The notes beneath the pieces are model-generated. The model saw only the letters and a list, made by a program, of their open reading frames with translations. It had not been told where the DNA came from and searched no databases. Shown one piece after another: positions 8,826 to 17,850 of a stretch of 64,000 nt of DNA (positions are counted from its first letter, which is position 1; every line of letters starts with the position of its first letter). The translations under genes and the position numbers were made by a program. The stretch is from an uncultured Muribaculaceae bacterium (GTDB lineage: Bacteria; Bacteroidota; Bacteroidia; Bacteroidales; Muribaculaceae), in NCBI GenBank assembly GCA_910577465.1, contig CAJTMM010000014.1, positions 275-64,274 on the forward strand, given 5' to 3'.

Positions 8826-9041
8826 ATGGATTGTAATGATGTACTGCAATTAGGCGGCGTGGCAATCGCCTTGATTTTATGTGTCGTGTGGGGCGTACGG
8901 CGTATATTGCACCGTGGTAACCCCACTTCGTGCGGCAATGAGCAGACAGAATGCGAAGGGTGCTCACTCGCAGAGCATTGTCTCAAATCGCGCCGCAACA
9001 ATGAGCAATCCTTAAAAAATAGGGATAATGGAATTACGTAA
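8826..9041 (+). CDS. Small Cys-rich single-pass membrane protein (FeoB-associated-like)
   Basis: A 71-residue protein: residues about 10-27 form one transmembrane helix (VAIALILCVVWGV), followed by a basic stretch and a cysteine cluster with spacing C-x6-C-x2-C-x6-C in TECEGCSLAEHC. This layout resembles the FeoB-associated Cys-rich membrane proteins. However, no feoA or feoB is nearby, so an iron-uptake role is only a guess. It lies 13 bp after the Nudix gene at the end of the operon and converges on the TPR gene. Confidence 0.6.
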   Translation: MDCNDVLQLGGVAIALILCVVWGVRRILHRGNPTSCGNEQTECEGCSLAEHCLKSRRNNEQSLKNRDNGIT

Positions 9042-9049
9042 ATACCTAC

Positions 9050-11089
9050 TTAGCGCGACATGCGTTTGAGTAGATTATATGAAGGTACAACACCTAATTC
9101 TCCTGCTTTACTGAGGTCGGCAGTGCCTGCAGTTCGGTTTCCGAGACGGAAATAGACATATCCTCTATTGTAAAATGACTCACCAAAATCAGGTTTTAAC
9201 TCTATGGCTTTATTGAATGCACTCAGGGCTGATGTGTAGTCTTGCATAAGGATAAGAATCACACCTTTATTGTAATGTGCTATAGCCATGTACGGTGAAA
9301 GTTTTATGACTTGTTCCAAATCATTGATTACACCTTGCAGTTCAGTGCGTCCTTTTGGAAGTTGGGATAGCCCTATTGAGGAGTGTGGGTTGTTGGGGGA
9401 TTCTGCATTGCCTGCCTGTTCGGTAAGGTAATTACGGTAGCGAGCTATGGCACGCATGAAATAAGCGAGGGTGAAATCTGGTGCGGCATCAATGGCGCGG
9501 GTATAATCGTCAATGGCGGCCCGGTAATTGTGTACAGTCATCTGGTCCATTGCACGTCCAAAATAGTCTATGGCGCGTGGAGTGTGTGTGGCAAGGTATG
9601 AGTTGTAGTAATCGATGGATTGGAAATGTTTTTCAATCTCTTCCGGTTCTGACAATGTTACTTCACGATTGGTCACTTGCAGGAGATAGTGCAGGGCATG
9701 TGTACGGTTTATGTCATCAACCTCACGCAGATAGTCGCCTGTAGGTTTCAGCTCGGTAGGCGAGGTATAGTATGTGACTGTGAAAATTGGTTCAATATCA
9801 ATGGTGAAATTCCGGTCTTGTACTTTGCCCCGAATGTTCTTGTTGTTGAATTCCTGTTCTACATTGGAATTGTCGTTTATGGTAAGAAGAGTGGAGAAAC
9901 GTGCTGCGACTATCTCTTGGGGCTCGGAAATGGAGTCTGACTGTTCCGACGAAGAACCGAAAAATTCAGACATGGATGGGTTGGAGCCATCGCTTTTCAC
10001 CATTTGTTTGGCAAGAGCCATGGAATGGTTGTAATCATTATTTGCCGAGCGGTCGCCCATGGCTCGTTTTATATCGAAACGCAAGAAATGAGCGGCTGCA
10101 AGGTCAGGGAAAGCTTCGATGACTTTATTTATATCAGCTATTGCCTTATGATAATCACCGAGTTCACGGTAAATTATAGCACGATTGTAAAGAGCACGGT
10201 AATCATCTGTTTTTAATGTGAGTACCTGATTCAAATCATCGACAGCGCGGTTGTAATCATGAACTTCGGCTCTAAGAAGTGCGCGGTTGTATAACGCCAT
10301 ATAGTTAAGTGGATCAAGCTGAAGTGAATAGTCATAATCACTCATGGCTCCGAAATAATCATCCAGCTTGTAGCGTAGAAATGCGCGGTTTATGAAGTAG
10401 CCGGCATAATGGGGTTGAAGGCGTATCGCTTCATTCATATCGTCGAGGGCCTGCTTATAATCTTGATTGCGGTTTATGGCAATGTCAGCTCGCATCACAT
10501 AGGCGTTGACTGCGTTTTTGTTCAGTTCGAGAGCTTTGTCAATGTCGTTAATGGCTCCGACTGTATCTTTGGCAGCCATGCGTAATTTGGCTCGTCCGAT
10601 ATATCCTCCGTCGAACCCCGGATGGGACTCGAGTAATGTGGCAAAACTTTTTTCAGCAGCATCATAGTCCTTGACGGATTCTTGCGCAAGAGCCTTGTTA
10701 AATAGTATGCCTTTGTTCTCGGGAAGCATTGACAATGCCTGGTCATAATCGGTTATCGCTTCATCGGTTTTCCCAAGATTCTGGCGTGAAACCCCGCGTA
10801 GTTCGTAGGCATCGGTAATGAACGGGTTGCGTTCAATAGCCATTGTGGCATCTTCTTCTGCTCCTTTAAAATCGTCAAGATTGAATTTGGCGAGAGCTCT
10901 GAAAAAATATGGCTGTGCTAAATAAGGTTTAGCTGCAATGACTTGGTTAAAGTATTGAATGGATAGAACATAATCCTCGAAATAAAGTGCATTGCGTCCG
11001 ACCTGCAATACCTGGTCAGTGTTGATTTGCGCTTGAATATGTAGGATTGCCGATAGAAATAATGTTATCGAAGCAAGACGTAGTTTCAT
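9050..11089 (-). CDS. Secreted tetratricopeptide-repeat protein
   Basis: A 679-residue exported protein with a signal peptide ending near IQAQ (residue 21). It carries about ten TPR units in an N-terminal block (roughly residues 25-360). Typical units are YFEDYVLSIQYFNQVIAAKP and RALYNRAIIYRELGDYHKAI. A non-repeat middle section of about 130 residues follows, then three or four more TPRs at about 500-660. TPRs scaffold protein-protein contacts; no catalytic domain is visible. A periplasmic assembly role is plausible for Bacteroidales, but no partner is indicated by the neighbours. It is transcribed alone from a promoter with TATGTTTG at 11142-11135. Confidence 0.85.
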   Translation of the reverse strand: MKLRLASITLFLSAILHIQAQINTDQVLQVGRNALYFEDYVLSIQYFNQVIAAKPYLAQPYFFRALAKFNLDDFKGAEEDATMAIERNPFITDAYELRGVSRQNLGKTDEAITDYDQALSMLPENKGILFNKALAQESVKDYDAAEKSFATLLESHPGFDGGYIGRAKLRMAAKDTVGAINDIDKALELNKNAVNAYVMRADIAINRNQDYKQALDDMNEAIRLQPHYAGYFINRAFLRYKLDDYFGAMSDYDYSLQLDPLNYMALYNRALLRAEVHDYNRAVDDLNQVLTLKTDDYRALYNRAIIYRELGDYHKAIADINKVIEAFPDLAAAHFLRFDIKRAMGDRSANNDYNHSMALAKQMVKSDGSNPSMSEFFGSSSEQSDSISEPQEIVAARFSTLLTINDNSNVEQEFNNKNIRGKVQDRNFTIDIEPIFTVTYYTSPTELKPTGDYLREVDDINRTHALHYLLQVTNREVTLSEPEEIEKHFQSIDYYNSYLATHTPRAIDYFGRAMDQMTVHNYRAAIDDYTRAIDAAPDFTLAYFMRAIARYRNYLTEQAGNAESPNNPHSSIGLSQLPKGRTELQGVINDLEQVIKLSPYMAIAHYNKGVILILMQDYTSALSAFNKAIELKPDFGESFYNRGYVYFRLGNRTAGTADLSKAGELGVVPSYNLLKRMSR

Positions 11090-11134
11090 TGTTATAAATT
11101 AGCTGAATGGCAAATTTAATTAAAACCATTCATG

Positions 11135-11142
11135 CAAACATA
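11135..11142 (-). promoter_or_regulatory. Bacteroidota -7 element (TATGTTTG) for the TPR gene
   Basis: The reverse strand reads TATGTTTG, 45 bp before the ATG at 11089. A GTTG at 11167-11164 lies near the -33 position at slightly long spacing (21 nt). Confidence 0.5.
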
Positions 11143-11231
11143 GTAATGAACGTTAAGAATTCTCAACAGTGAGTTTGCCATTATAGTGGCTTTTGATTAT
11201 TTTTGACCGATAAAATGAATAATATTGTGCT

Positions 11232-11897
11232 ATGAGGTTTTGGTTGACGATATGTATGCTCGCATTCGCATTCATCAATTTATCAGCCCAAAGTATGGAC
11301 GAGTTGATGAAACGTTATGGAATGGTGGATATAAAGGGGCTTGATTCGACAATAGTGGTGGATCTTATGTATGCCGGTGCTGATAACTTTGTAGGGGAAG
11401 CTATGTATCATGGGCTTACCAAAGCTTATCTTCATCCCAAAGCGGCTAAAGCGTTGGCTGTGGCTGCTAAAGAACTTAGAAAGGTGAATCCGGAATATAA
11501 ATTGAAGGTGTGTGATGCATCTCGTCCTATGTCGGCCCAACGGCGCATGTACCAAACTGTGCGAGGAACCTCGAAAGCTCCGTATGTTAGTAATCCGGCG
11601 CGTGGTGGCGGATTGCATAATTACGGTATGGCGGTGGACATTACAATTGTAGATAAGTATGGAAAGGAACTTCCGATGGGTACTAAAGTGGATCACCTGG
11701 GGAAAGAGGCGAACATAGACCGAGAGTATGATTTGGTCCGACTTAAGGTAATAACCGAGGATGAACGCAAAAACCGTTTATTGCTGCGGAGTGTTATGCG
11801 CAAGGCAGGTTTCCAGCCATTGCGAAGTGAATGGTGGCATTTCAATTATTGCACAAGGCGGGAGGCGATTGCGAAATACCGTATTCTGGATTTCTGA
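11232..11897 (+). CDS. D-alanyl-D-alanine dipeptidase, VanX/DdpX family (peptidase M15D), exported
   Basis: A 221-residue protein with a signal peptide ending at LSAQ (residue 20). The M15 zinc-peptidase motifs are intact: the substrate-binding Arg in DASRPMSAQ, the metal ligands in LHNYGMAVD (His and Asp), and the catalytic Glu plus third ligand in SEWWHF. The family cleaves D-Ala-D-Ala. With an export signal and no van genes nearby, a role in recycling peptidoglycan dipeptide is more likely than glycopeptide resistance. It is single, followed by ndh after 55 bp. Confidence 0.88.
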   Translation: MRFWLTICMLAFAFINLSAQSMDELMKRYGMVDIKGLDSTIVVDLMYAGADNFVGEAMYHGLTKAYLHPKAAKALAVAAKELRKVNPEYKLKVCDASRPMSAQRRMYQTVRGTSKAPYVSNPARGGGLHNYGMAVDITIVDKYGKELPMGTKVDHLGKEANIDREYDLVRLKVITEDERKNRLLLRSVMRKAGFQPLRSEWWHFNYCTRREAIAKYRILDF

Positions 11898-11952
11898 TAG
11901 TTATTTGGCACAAACAATGGCAAGCGTGTCTGCGTTATATCATTGTTAAATA

Positions 11953-13245
11953 ATGTATCTTATGAAGCGTAGACAACGTATAGTGATTGTTGGCGGTGGC
12001 TTTGCCGGTCTCAATTTTCTGAAACATATAGATAAGCAAAAATATGAGGTGGTACTTGTGGACAGGAATAACTACCACAGTTTTCCTCCGCTTTTCTATC
12101 AGATAGCGTCAAGTGGACTTGAACCGGGCAGCATCTGTTTCCCGTTTCGCAGGGAATTGCGCAAAGGTAAGGGGAGAGGTGCTTATTTTCATATGGGGGA
12201 AGTAAAAACCATAGATGTTGAACATAAACGTGTGGAGACGGAATACGAGACATTGGCTTATGACTATCTTGTGATTGCGGCAGGTACCACAAACAACTTT
12301 TTCGGCAATCCTGATTTGATAAAGAGCGTATATACTATTAAAAGCACAGCTCAGGCAATGCGTTGTCGTGATGAGATACTTTCACGTCTTGAACGTGCGA
12401 GCATTTGCCATGATGCAGCCGAACGTAAGCGTCTGCTCAGTTTTGTAGTGGTAGGAGGCGGACCTGCCGGGGTGGAAATTGCAGGTGCGCTGGGGGAGAT
12501 GAAACGTTATATATTGCCGAGGGAATACCGGTCAATTCCTGTGGAGGATGTGAAAATAACCCTTCTCGAAGGGTCTACAAGACTGCTTGGGGCAATGAGC
12601 GTTAAAGCGCAGGACGAGTCGTTGAAATATCTTGGGGAGTTGCTCGTGGATGTGAAATTGAACCATCTCATGAAATCATACGAGAATAATGTGGTTACGT
12701 TGGATGATGGTTTGGAAATAAGTGCCGGTATGGTGATATGGACTGCCGGTATTACTGGAGTAACTTTTGATTTTTCCGGATATGATATGCCGCTCGGAGC
12801 GGGAAATAGAATAAGGGTGGACCAATTTAATCGCGTGGTCGGTGTGGATGGGATATTTGCATTGGGAGATATTGCGTTGATGACAACGGAAGACTACCCA
12901 AAGGGATATCCTCAATTGGCACAAGTAGCTATCCAACAAGGTGAAACCCTGGCAAAGAATCTTAATGGTGATGCGTTTGAAAAAGAATTCCACTATAACA
13001 ATAAAGGAACGATGGCGACAGTAGGACGGAATCTTGCCGTGGCTGATTTAAATAATGTTCATTTGTCGGGACGATTGGCATGGTTGGCATGGATGTTTGT
13101 GCATCTCATTTCCATATTGGGTATGCGCAATAAACTATCGGTGCTTATAGATTGGATATGGGCCTATTTTAGCTACGGTACCTCTTTGAGGCTGCTGTTG
13201 CATACTTCCCGGTATCCGCTTCGATGGCGTTGGGGCGAGAAATAA
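11953..13245 (+). CDS. ndh: Type II NADH dehydrogenase (NAD(P)/FAD-dependent oxidoreductase)
   Basis: A 430-residue single-subunit, non-proton-pumping NADH:quinone oxidoreductase of the inner membrane. The FAD-binding fold starts at about residue 8 with IVIVGGGFAGLN, and the NADH-binding fold has VVVGGGPAGVEIAGAL near residue 170. A conserved GDIAL segment near residue 300 contacts FAD. The C-terminal part is hydrophobic and amphipathic (about 370-410), consistent with membrane attachment. It would feed electrons to the menaquinone made by the men genes at 39.9-44.5 kb. An alternative start is the ATG at 11962, three codons in. Confidence 0.9.
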   Translation: MYLMKRRQRIVIVGGGFAGLNFLKHIDKQKYEVVLVDRNNYHSFPPLFYQIASSGLEPGSICFPFRRELRKGKGRGAYFHMGEVKTIDVEHKRVETEYETLAYDYLVIAAGTTNNFFGNPDLIKSVYTIKSTAQAMRCRDEILSRLERASICHDAAERKRLLSFVVVGGGPAGVEIAGALGEMKRYILPREYRSIPVEDVKITLLEGSTRLLGAMSVKAQDESLKYLGELLVDVKLNHLMKSYENNVVTLDDGLEISAGMVIWTAGITGVTFDFSGYDMPLGAGNRIRVDQFNRVVGVDGIFALGDIALMTTEDYPKGYPQLAQVAIQQGETLAKNLNGDAFEKEFHYNNKGTMATVGRNLAVADLNNVHLSGRLAWLAWMFVHLISILGMRNKLSVLIDWIWAYFSYGTSLRLLLHTSRYPLRWRWGEK

Positions 13246-13314
13246 AATAATATCGTTTTATGTATGACATGAAATAAATTCAGCGATGTCTCGTGAAGTC
13301 ACACTATTTTTATG

Positions 13315-13322
13315 TACTTTTG
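13315..13322 (+). promoter_or_regulatory. -7 element (TACTTTTG) for RNase P RNA
   Basis: TACTTTTG matches TAnnTTTG and ends 4-5 nt before the predicted RNA 5' end near 13327, the spacing expected for a -7 box. Confidence 0.6.
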
Positions 13323-13326
13323 CAGC

Positions 13327-13707
13327 ACAGTCGGACATTCCGTCGCTCACCGACATAATGGCGGTGTGAGGAAAGTCCGGGCAACATAGAGCACCATATT
13401 TCCTAACGGGAAGCTATCGGTGACGGTAGAGTAGCGTGACAGAAAATAACCGCCGTGCCATTTGGTACGGTAAGGGTGAAAAGGCGGGGTAAGAGCCCAC
13501 CGGGTGTCATAGTAATATGGCATGCCGCACGCCTTATGGGTTGCAAGGCCAAGTATACCGGCATTTAAGGATTGCTCGTCCATTGCCGGGGGGTAGGCTG
13601 CTTAAGCCGTATGGTGACATGCGGTTCAGATAAATGACGGAACGTGGGCTGTAGCCCCTTTTCGGGAAGCGCGTCCACTGACATAACCCGGCTTATCGTC
13701 CGACTGT
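13327..13707 (+). ncRNA. rnpB: RNase P RNA, bacterial type A
   Basis: The catalytic RNA of RNase P, which matures tRNA 5' ends. The terminal P1 helix pairs ACAGTCGGAC (13327-13336) with GTCCGACTGT (13698-13707). Hallmark conserved blocks are present in order: GAGGAAAGTCCGGGC starting at 13368, CAGAAAATAACCGCC near 13440, GGTAAGAGCCCACCG near 13490, and ATAACCCGGCTTAT just before P1. Length is about 380 nt, normal for the class. The P1 3' strand is followed directly by TTTTT, so P1 may also serve as terminator. The exact ends are estimated from pairing. Confidence 0.95.
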
Positions 13708-13732
13708 TTTTAATGAAATAATAAGTTCGTTT

Positions 13733-14335
13733 ATGATAATAAATAATGCCCGCTTTGTAATAAGCAATACCGACGTTAAGAAATGCCCGCCGGAATCCCG
13801 TCATGAATATGCGTTTATCGGAAGGTCCAATGTGGGTAAGTCATCGCTAATAAATATGCTTACTGGACGCAAGGGGCTTGCCATGACATCGGCTACACCC
13901 GGTAAAACGATGCTTATAAACCATTTTCTGGTCAATGATTCATGGTATATTGTGGATTTGCCCGGATACGGATACGCTCAACGTGGCAAAAGTAGTCGCG
14001 ACGGACTGCGCAAAATCATAGAAAACTATATATTGAACCGCATGCAGATGACAAATCTGTTTGTGCTTATCGATTCACGTCATGCTCCACAAAAGATAGA
14101 TGTGGAATTCTTTGAATGGCTTGGGGAGAATGGTGTTCCGTTCAGTATAGTGTTTACGAAAGTAGACAAGTTGAGTAAAGAAGCCGCCAAGCGTAATATA
14201 AACAATTATTGCGATTATCTTTTGGAAAGCTGGGAGGAGCTACCACCGATATTTGTCACATCGTCGGAAACAAAAACCGGCAGAGAGAATATTTTGGACT
14301 ATATAGAGCAATTAAATAAGTTGCCGCTTGAATAA
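13733..14335 (+). CDS. engB: Ribosome biogenesis GTP-binding protein YihA/YsxC/EngB
   Basis: A 200-residue small GTPase needed for large ribosomal subunit assembly. The G motifs are clear: G1 GRSNVGKSS at about residues 29-37, G2 region TSATPGKT, G3 DLPGYG, G4 TKVDKL and a G5-like TSSETKTGR. Length matches the family. It starts 26 bp after the end of RNase P RNA and may be transcribed from the same promoter if P1 termination is incomplete. Confidence 0.95.
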   Translation: MIINNARFVISNTDVKKCPPESRHEYAFIGRSNVGKSSLINMLTGRKGLAMTSATPGKTMLINHFLVNDSWYIVDLPGYGYAQRGKSSRDGLRKIIENYILNRMQMTNLFVLIDSRHAPQKIDVEFFEWLGENGVPFSIVFTKVDKLSKEAAKRNINNYCDYLLESWEELPPIFVTSSETKTGRENILDYIEQLNKLPLE

Positions 14336-14404
14336 AACCATAGCGCATTGAATGGTGTTAATTTAATGACACAAAGATTTAAATTAACATCAAAATTCAA
14401 AATT

Positions 14405-14605
14405 ATGACTATGGAAAATAAAAAGAGATGTTGTTGCCGCAATAAGAAGGCGGACATGACTGTAAATCAGGCGTCGAAAGAATATTCCGGAATAGCTGTC
14501 AATGAAGCTGACGGCAATGAGACGGATGCTGCATTGGTGAAGGAACGTACGGCTACGTTAAACAATAATCCGCGTTCTGAAGAACCGTATAATTCTGAAA
14601 AATAA
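14405..14605 (+). CDS. Small hypothetical protein with a Cys triplet
   Basis: If the ATG at 14405 is used (a second ATG follows at 14411), this makes a 66-residue hydrophilic protein starting MTMENKKRCCCRNKK. It has no signal peptide or helix that I recognise, and the rest is polar and probably disordered. The longer in-frame start at 14348 would add residues encoded by AT-rich leader sequence and seems less likely. It sits between engB and relA with no recognised family. It may not be a real gene. Confidence 0.35.
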   Translation: MTMENKKRCCCRNKKADMTVNQASKEYSGIAVNEADGNETDAALVKERTATLNNNPRSEEPYNSEK

Positions 14606-14646
14606 GCTGTGGTTTTGATAATCACGTGAGTTATCGCAGATATAAT

Positions 14647-14677
14647 TTTGTACGAATATAAAAAAATTGTATTTTTG
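14647..14677 (+). promoter_or_regulatory. Full Bacteroidota promoter (TTTG-N19-TATTTTTG) for relA
   Basis: TTTG at 14647-14650 is followed after exactly 19 nt by TATTTTTG at 14670-14677. The predicted transcript start is near 14684, about 60 nt before the ATG at 14745. It rules out the in-frame ATG at 14667, which lies inside the promoter. Confidence 0.75.
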
Positions 14678-14744
14678 CGAATGGGGCAACCGGCATGTGC
14701 TATGGTTGCCCGCTTATATATTTCCAATACATAGTGCTATTATC

Positions 14745-16958
14745 ATGGTTGACAACAGTTTCAGCCCTAAGGAAAAAGAGATGTTAAAATCGCTGTTTCG
14801 CGATTTATACCGATACACTTCCAACATTAGGCTCAGTGACGATATCCGTCAGTTGCGCTCTACCATATCTCGTGCCATGACCTCCGGGGGTGGTGTGCGT
14901 GACCGTTTTGGAATACATCCTATCCTACATGGGATGTCTACAGCCAAGGCATTGTGTGAGGGCGTTAGCGCTGACCGCAATATGGTTATAGCTATAATGC
15001 TTGCTGATTTATTGAAATCGGAGTCATTGGATGTAGAGGAAATCCGTTCGACTTGGGATGAAGATGTCGCTAAGATAGTGGAGGGGCTTCAGAATGTGCA
15101 GGATTTGTATAAACGTCACGCAGCCGTAGCTTCCGAAAACTTCAGGAATCTGATGCTGACATTTGCAGAGGATATACGTGTAATCATAATAATGATTATA
15201 GACCGATTGGTGTTGATGCGTTCCATCAACCATCATCCGGCGGAAGATATGGTTAGGGAAGTGGCTTTGGAAGCAAGCTATCTCTATGCACCCTTGGCTC
15301 ATAGACTGGGATTATATAAGATTAAGGGTGAGCTGGAGGATATGTCGCTTAAATACACTAACCGCGACATGTTTACGCGTATAGCACGAAAACTTAACGA
15401 AACGAAGCGAAGTCGTGACGCATACATAGACTCATTTATAACTCCAGTTAAGGCAGCATTGGAGCGCGAAGGGCTTAAGTTTGATATCAAGGGCCGTACA
15501 AAATCCATTTATTCCATCTGGAATAAGATGATGAAGCAACATAATGATGTGGAACAAATATATGATTTGTTTGCCATACGCATTATTTTGGATGTGCCAC
15601 GTGAGCGCGAAAGAAGTGAGTGCTGGCTTGCTTACTCGTTGATCACTGATATGTATCAGCCAAATCCGGCACGTCTGAAAGACTGGCTTTCTGTGCCTAA
15701 GTCCAATGGATATGAATCTCTACATATAACGGTATTAGGACCTGACGATAAATGGGTGGAGGTGCAGATCCGCTCACGACGTATGGATGAAATCGCTGAA
15801 ACCGGAGTTGCCGCGCATTGGAAATACAAAGGTATAAAGAGTGAAAATAATCTTGATACATGGATGAACCATGTGCGTGATATATTGGAAGACGCGCAAT
15901 CAGGACCTATGGAGCTGATGAAGAACCTGAAGATGGATCTTTACAGTAAAGAGGTGTTTGTGTTTACTCCTAAAGGAGATTTGTACAAATTGCCACTTGG
16001 TGCTACCGTGCTTGATTTCGCCTTCAATATACACTCTAAACTTGGCTGTTCGTGCATAGGTGGAAAAGTGAATGGCAAAAGCCGGAAACTTAACCATAAG
16101 TTGACCAGTGGTGATACCGTAGAAATTCTTACTTCGAATAATCAAGTTCCAAAACTTGACTGGCTTTCTATGGTGGTGACATCTAAAGCCAGGAATAAGA
16201 TACGTCAGGCGGTAAACGAAATAAATAATCGTTCGGCTGAATTGGCAAAAGAGCTATTGCAGCGCCGTTTCAAAAACCGTAAAATAGATGTAGATGAATC
16301 TTTGATGATGAAAATCATCAAGAAACTCGGCTATAAGACTGTAACAGATTTCTATAATGCAATAGCATCGGAAGTATTGGATGTCAATGATATTATAGCC
16401 GAATATGAGGCATTCGAAGCTAAGATAGAAGCTGTGGCATCCGCAGCTGAAAAAACCTCTGCTGAAGAATTTACCATGCAATCGGTGGTGAAAGAGGAGG
16501 GGAGCGGTGATGATGTTTTGGTGATAGGGGACAACGTCAAGGGCATCAATTACAGATTGTCGAAATGTTGTAATCCTATATATGGCGATGATGTGTTCGG
16601 TTTCGTATCAGCCGAGGGGGTTATTAAAATCCACCGGGTAAATTGTCCGAATGCACGTAATATCCGTGAACGATATCCTTATAGAATAATCACTACCCGG
16701 TGGTCGGGCAAGTCTGGTAATCAATTTGCTTCGACTATACGCGTAGTGGGCAACGACGATATTGGAATTGTTACAAATATATCCTCGATTATAGCCAAGG
16801 AACCTAAGGCGTCATTGCGGAATATATCCATTGATTCGCACGATGGTATTTTCCATGGGTATCTGGTTGTTGGAGTGGAGAATACTGAAGTTTTAGAAAA
16901 TCTAATAAAGAAAATAACCACAGTTAAAGGAGTAAAAGATGTACAACGTAGTAACTAA
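14745..16958 (+). CDS. relA: RelA/SpoT-family (p)ppGpp synthetase with a degenerate hydrolase domain (RelA-type)
   Basis: A 737-residue RSH protein with start chosen at 14745 downstream of the promoter. The N-terminal HD hydrolase domain (about 30-200) keeps H58 and D153 but has Ala-Asp (87-88) where the His-Asp pair of active hydrolases sits, and the following Glu-Asp is also lost, so it should not degrade (p)ppGpp. The synthetase domain looks intact: RTKSIYSIWNKM, YDLFAIRI, PKSNGYESLH and EVQIRSRRM...GVAAHWKYK. TGS follows (FTPKGDLYKLPLGAT), then a Cys-rich segment (KCCNPIYGDDVFGFV) and a C-terminal ACT domain. It senses amino-acid starvation on ribosomes. Its 3' end overlaps the next gene by 20 bp. 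Confidence 0.92.
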   Translation: MVDNSFSPKEKEMLKSLFRDLYRYTSNIRLSDDIRQLRSTISRAMTSGGGVRDRFGIHPILHGMSTAKALCEGVSADRNMVIAIMLADLLKSESLDVEEIRSTWDEDVAKIVEGLQNVQDLYKRHAAVASENFRNLMLTFAEDIRVIIIMIIDRLVLMRSINHHPAEDMVREVALEASYLYAPLAHRLGLYKIKGELEDMSLKYTNRDMFTRIARKLNETKRSRDAYIDSFITPVKAALEREGLKFDIKGRTKSIYSIWNKMMKQHNDVEQIYDLFAIRIILDVPRERERSECWLAYSLITDMYQPNPARLKDWLSVPKSNGYESLHITVLGPDDKWVEVQIRSRRMDEIAETGVAAHWKYKGIKSENNLDTWMNHVRDILEDAQSGPMELMKNLKMDLYSKEVFVFTPKGDLYKLPLGATVLDFAFNIHSKLGCSCIGGKVNGKSRKLNHKLTSGDTVEILTSNNQVPKLDWLSMVVTSKARNKIRQAVNEINNRSAELAKELLQRRFKNRKIDVDESLMMKIIKKLGYKTVTDFYNAIASEVLDVNDIIAEYEAFEAKIEAVASAAEKTSAEEFTMQSVVKEEGSGDDVLVIGDNVKGINYRLSKCCNPIYGDDVFGFVSAEGVIKIHRVNCPNARNIRERYPYRIITTRWSGKSGNQFASTIRVVGNDDIGIVTNISSIIAKEPKASLRNISIDSHDGIFHGYLVVGVENTEVLENLIKKITTVKGVKDVQRSN

Positions 16959-17784
16959 ATCTGTGATAGCCATATCCTTGGGCGTGGCAATGATTGGAAC
17001 TTCCTGCGGAAATCGCGATAAGGAATTGGCAGAAGGTCTGTTAACCCAATCTACGGAATTGTATGAATCAGGTAATTATAGTTTGGCATTGGAATTGCTT
17101 GATTCAATAGATAAAACATATCCTGCAGAAGTAGATATACGTCGGCAAGCAATGCATCTACGTCCCCAAGTGATTGAGAAACAGACACTGATAGATTTAC
17201 AAGTAGCTGATAGTGTTGCTGTTGTGCAATTACTGAAAGGTGATTCACTAAATAGATTGCTTTCGTACGTTTCCAATCCGGTTGAAGGATATTATGTCGG
17301 TACTACGGCTAAAGGAATCGATGCCGGTTCGGTACCTGGTTTGCATGCAAGGATGAGTCCGGATGGGCAGTTTTATATTCTATCAACTTCAAAACGTTTA
17401 GTAAAGAGTACGTCATTCAGCGTTGCTTGCAATGGTGAAGAGGCGCGCTCTTCAGTTGTGGAGTTTGATGGAGAACGCAATGACCGTGCCTCAGGTGTGG
17501 AAATAATAACGTTTATCCAAGCGGAATGTGATAGCGTTGGCAAATTTGTCATGAAACATAGAAATGAACCTTTGATATTGACAATCCACGGTTCATCGAG
17601 TTACTCAATGCCTTTGCCGGAAAACCAACGGGAAGCTATAGCTCAGGTATATGAGACTGCAATGTCAATCCGGGATTGCAAGCTTACTCAATTGAATAAA
17701 GCCCGGCTTGAAAAGCAACTTTCAGTAGCGCGTAGTCAAATGGCCAAGACATTCAACGAATCTAAATCTCAAGATAATATTTAG
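16939..17784 (+). CDS. Lipoprotein of unknown function with TPR-like N-terminus
   Basis: A 281-residue protein with a lipoprotein signal, lipobox GTSC (Cys near residue 23). Residues about 28-65 (LAEGLLTQSTELYESGNYSLALELLDSID) look like one TPR-type helical hairpin. The middle is beta-rich, and the C-terminal 60 residues are helical and charged, possibly a coiled coil. I do not recognise the family. It overlaps the relA 3' end by 20 bp, so it is translated from the relA transcript. A hairpin terminator follows at 17807. Confidence 0.7.
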   Translation: MYNVVTKSVIAISLGVAMIGTSCGNRDKELAEGLLTQSTELYESGNYSLALELLDSIDKTYPAEVDIRRQAMHLRPQVIEKQTLIDLQVADSVAVVQLLKGDSLNRLLSYVSNPVEGYYVGTTAKGIDAGSVPGLHARMSPDGQFYILSTSKRLVKSTSFSVACNGEEARSSVVEFDGERNDRASGVEIITFIQAECDSVGKFVMKHRNEPLILTIHGSSSYSMPLPENQREAIAQVYETAMSIRDCKLTQLNKARLEKQLSVARSQMAKTFNESKSQDNI

Positions 17785-17806
17785 CAGTATCGTGAATTAA
17801 TCCATA

Positions 17807-17850
17807 ATGGCGGGTATTCGGTAATAATCGGATTCTCGCCATATATTTTC
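17807..17850 (+). terminator. Probable intrinsic terminator after the relA-lipoprotein operon
   Basis: ATGGCGGGTATTCGG pairs with CGGATTCTCGCCAT around a short AT loop (one mismatch, two G-U pairs). The T-rich run ATATATTTT follows. Confidence 0.5.

Noticed and set aside
14667..14744. N-terminal extension of RelA from an ATG at 14667
   Set aside because: The ATG overlaps the -7 box of a perfect promoter, and the encoded residues do not resemble RSH N-termini.
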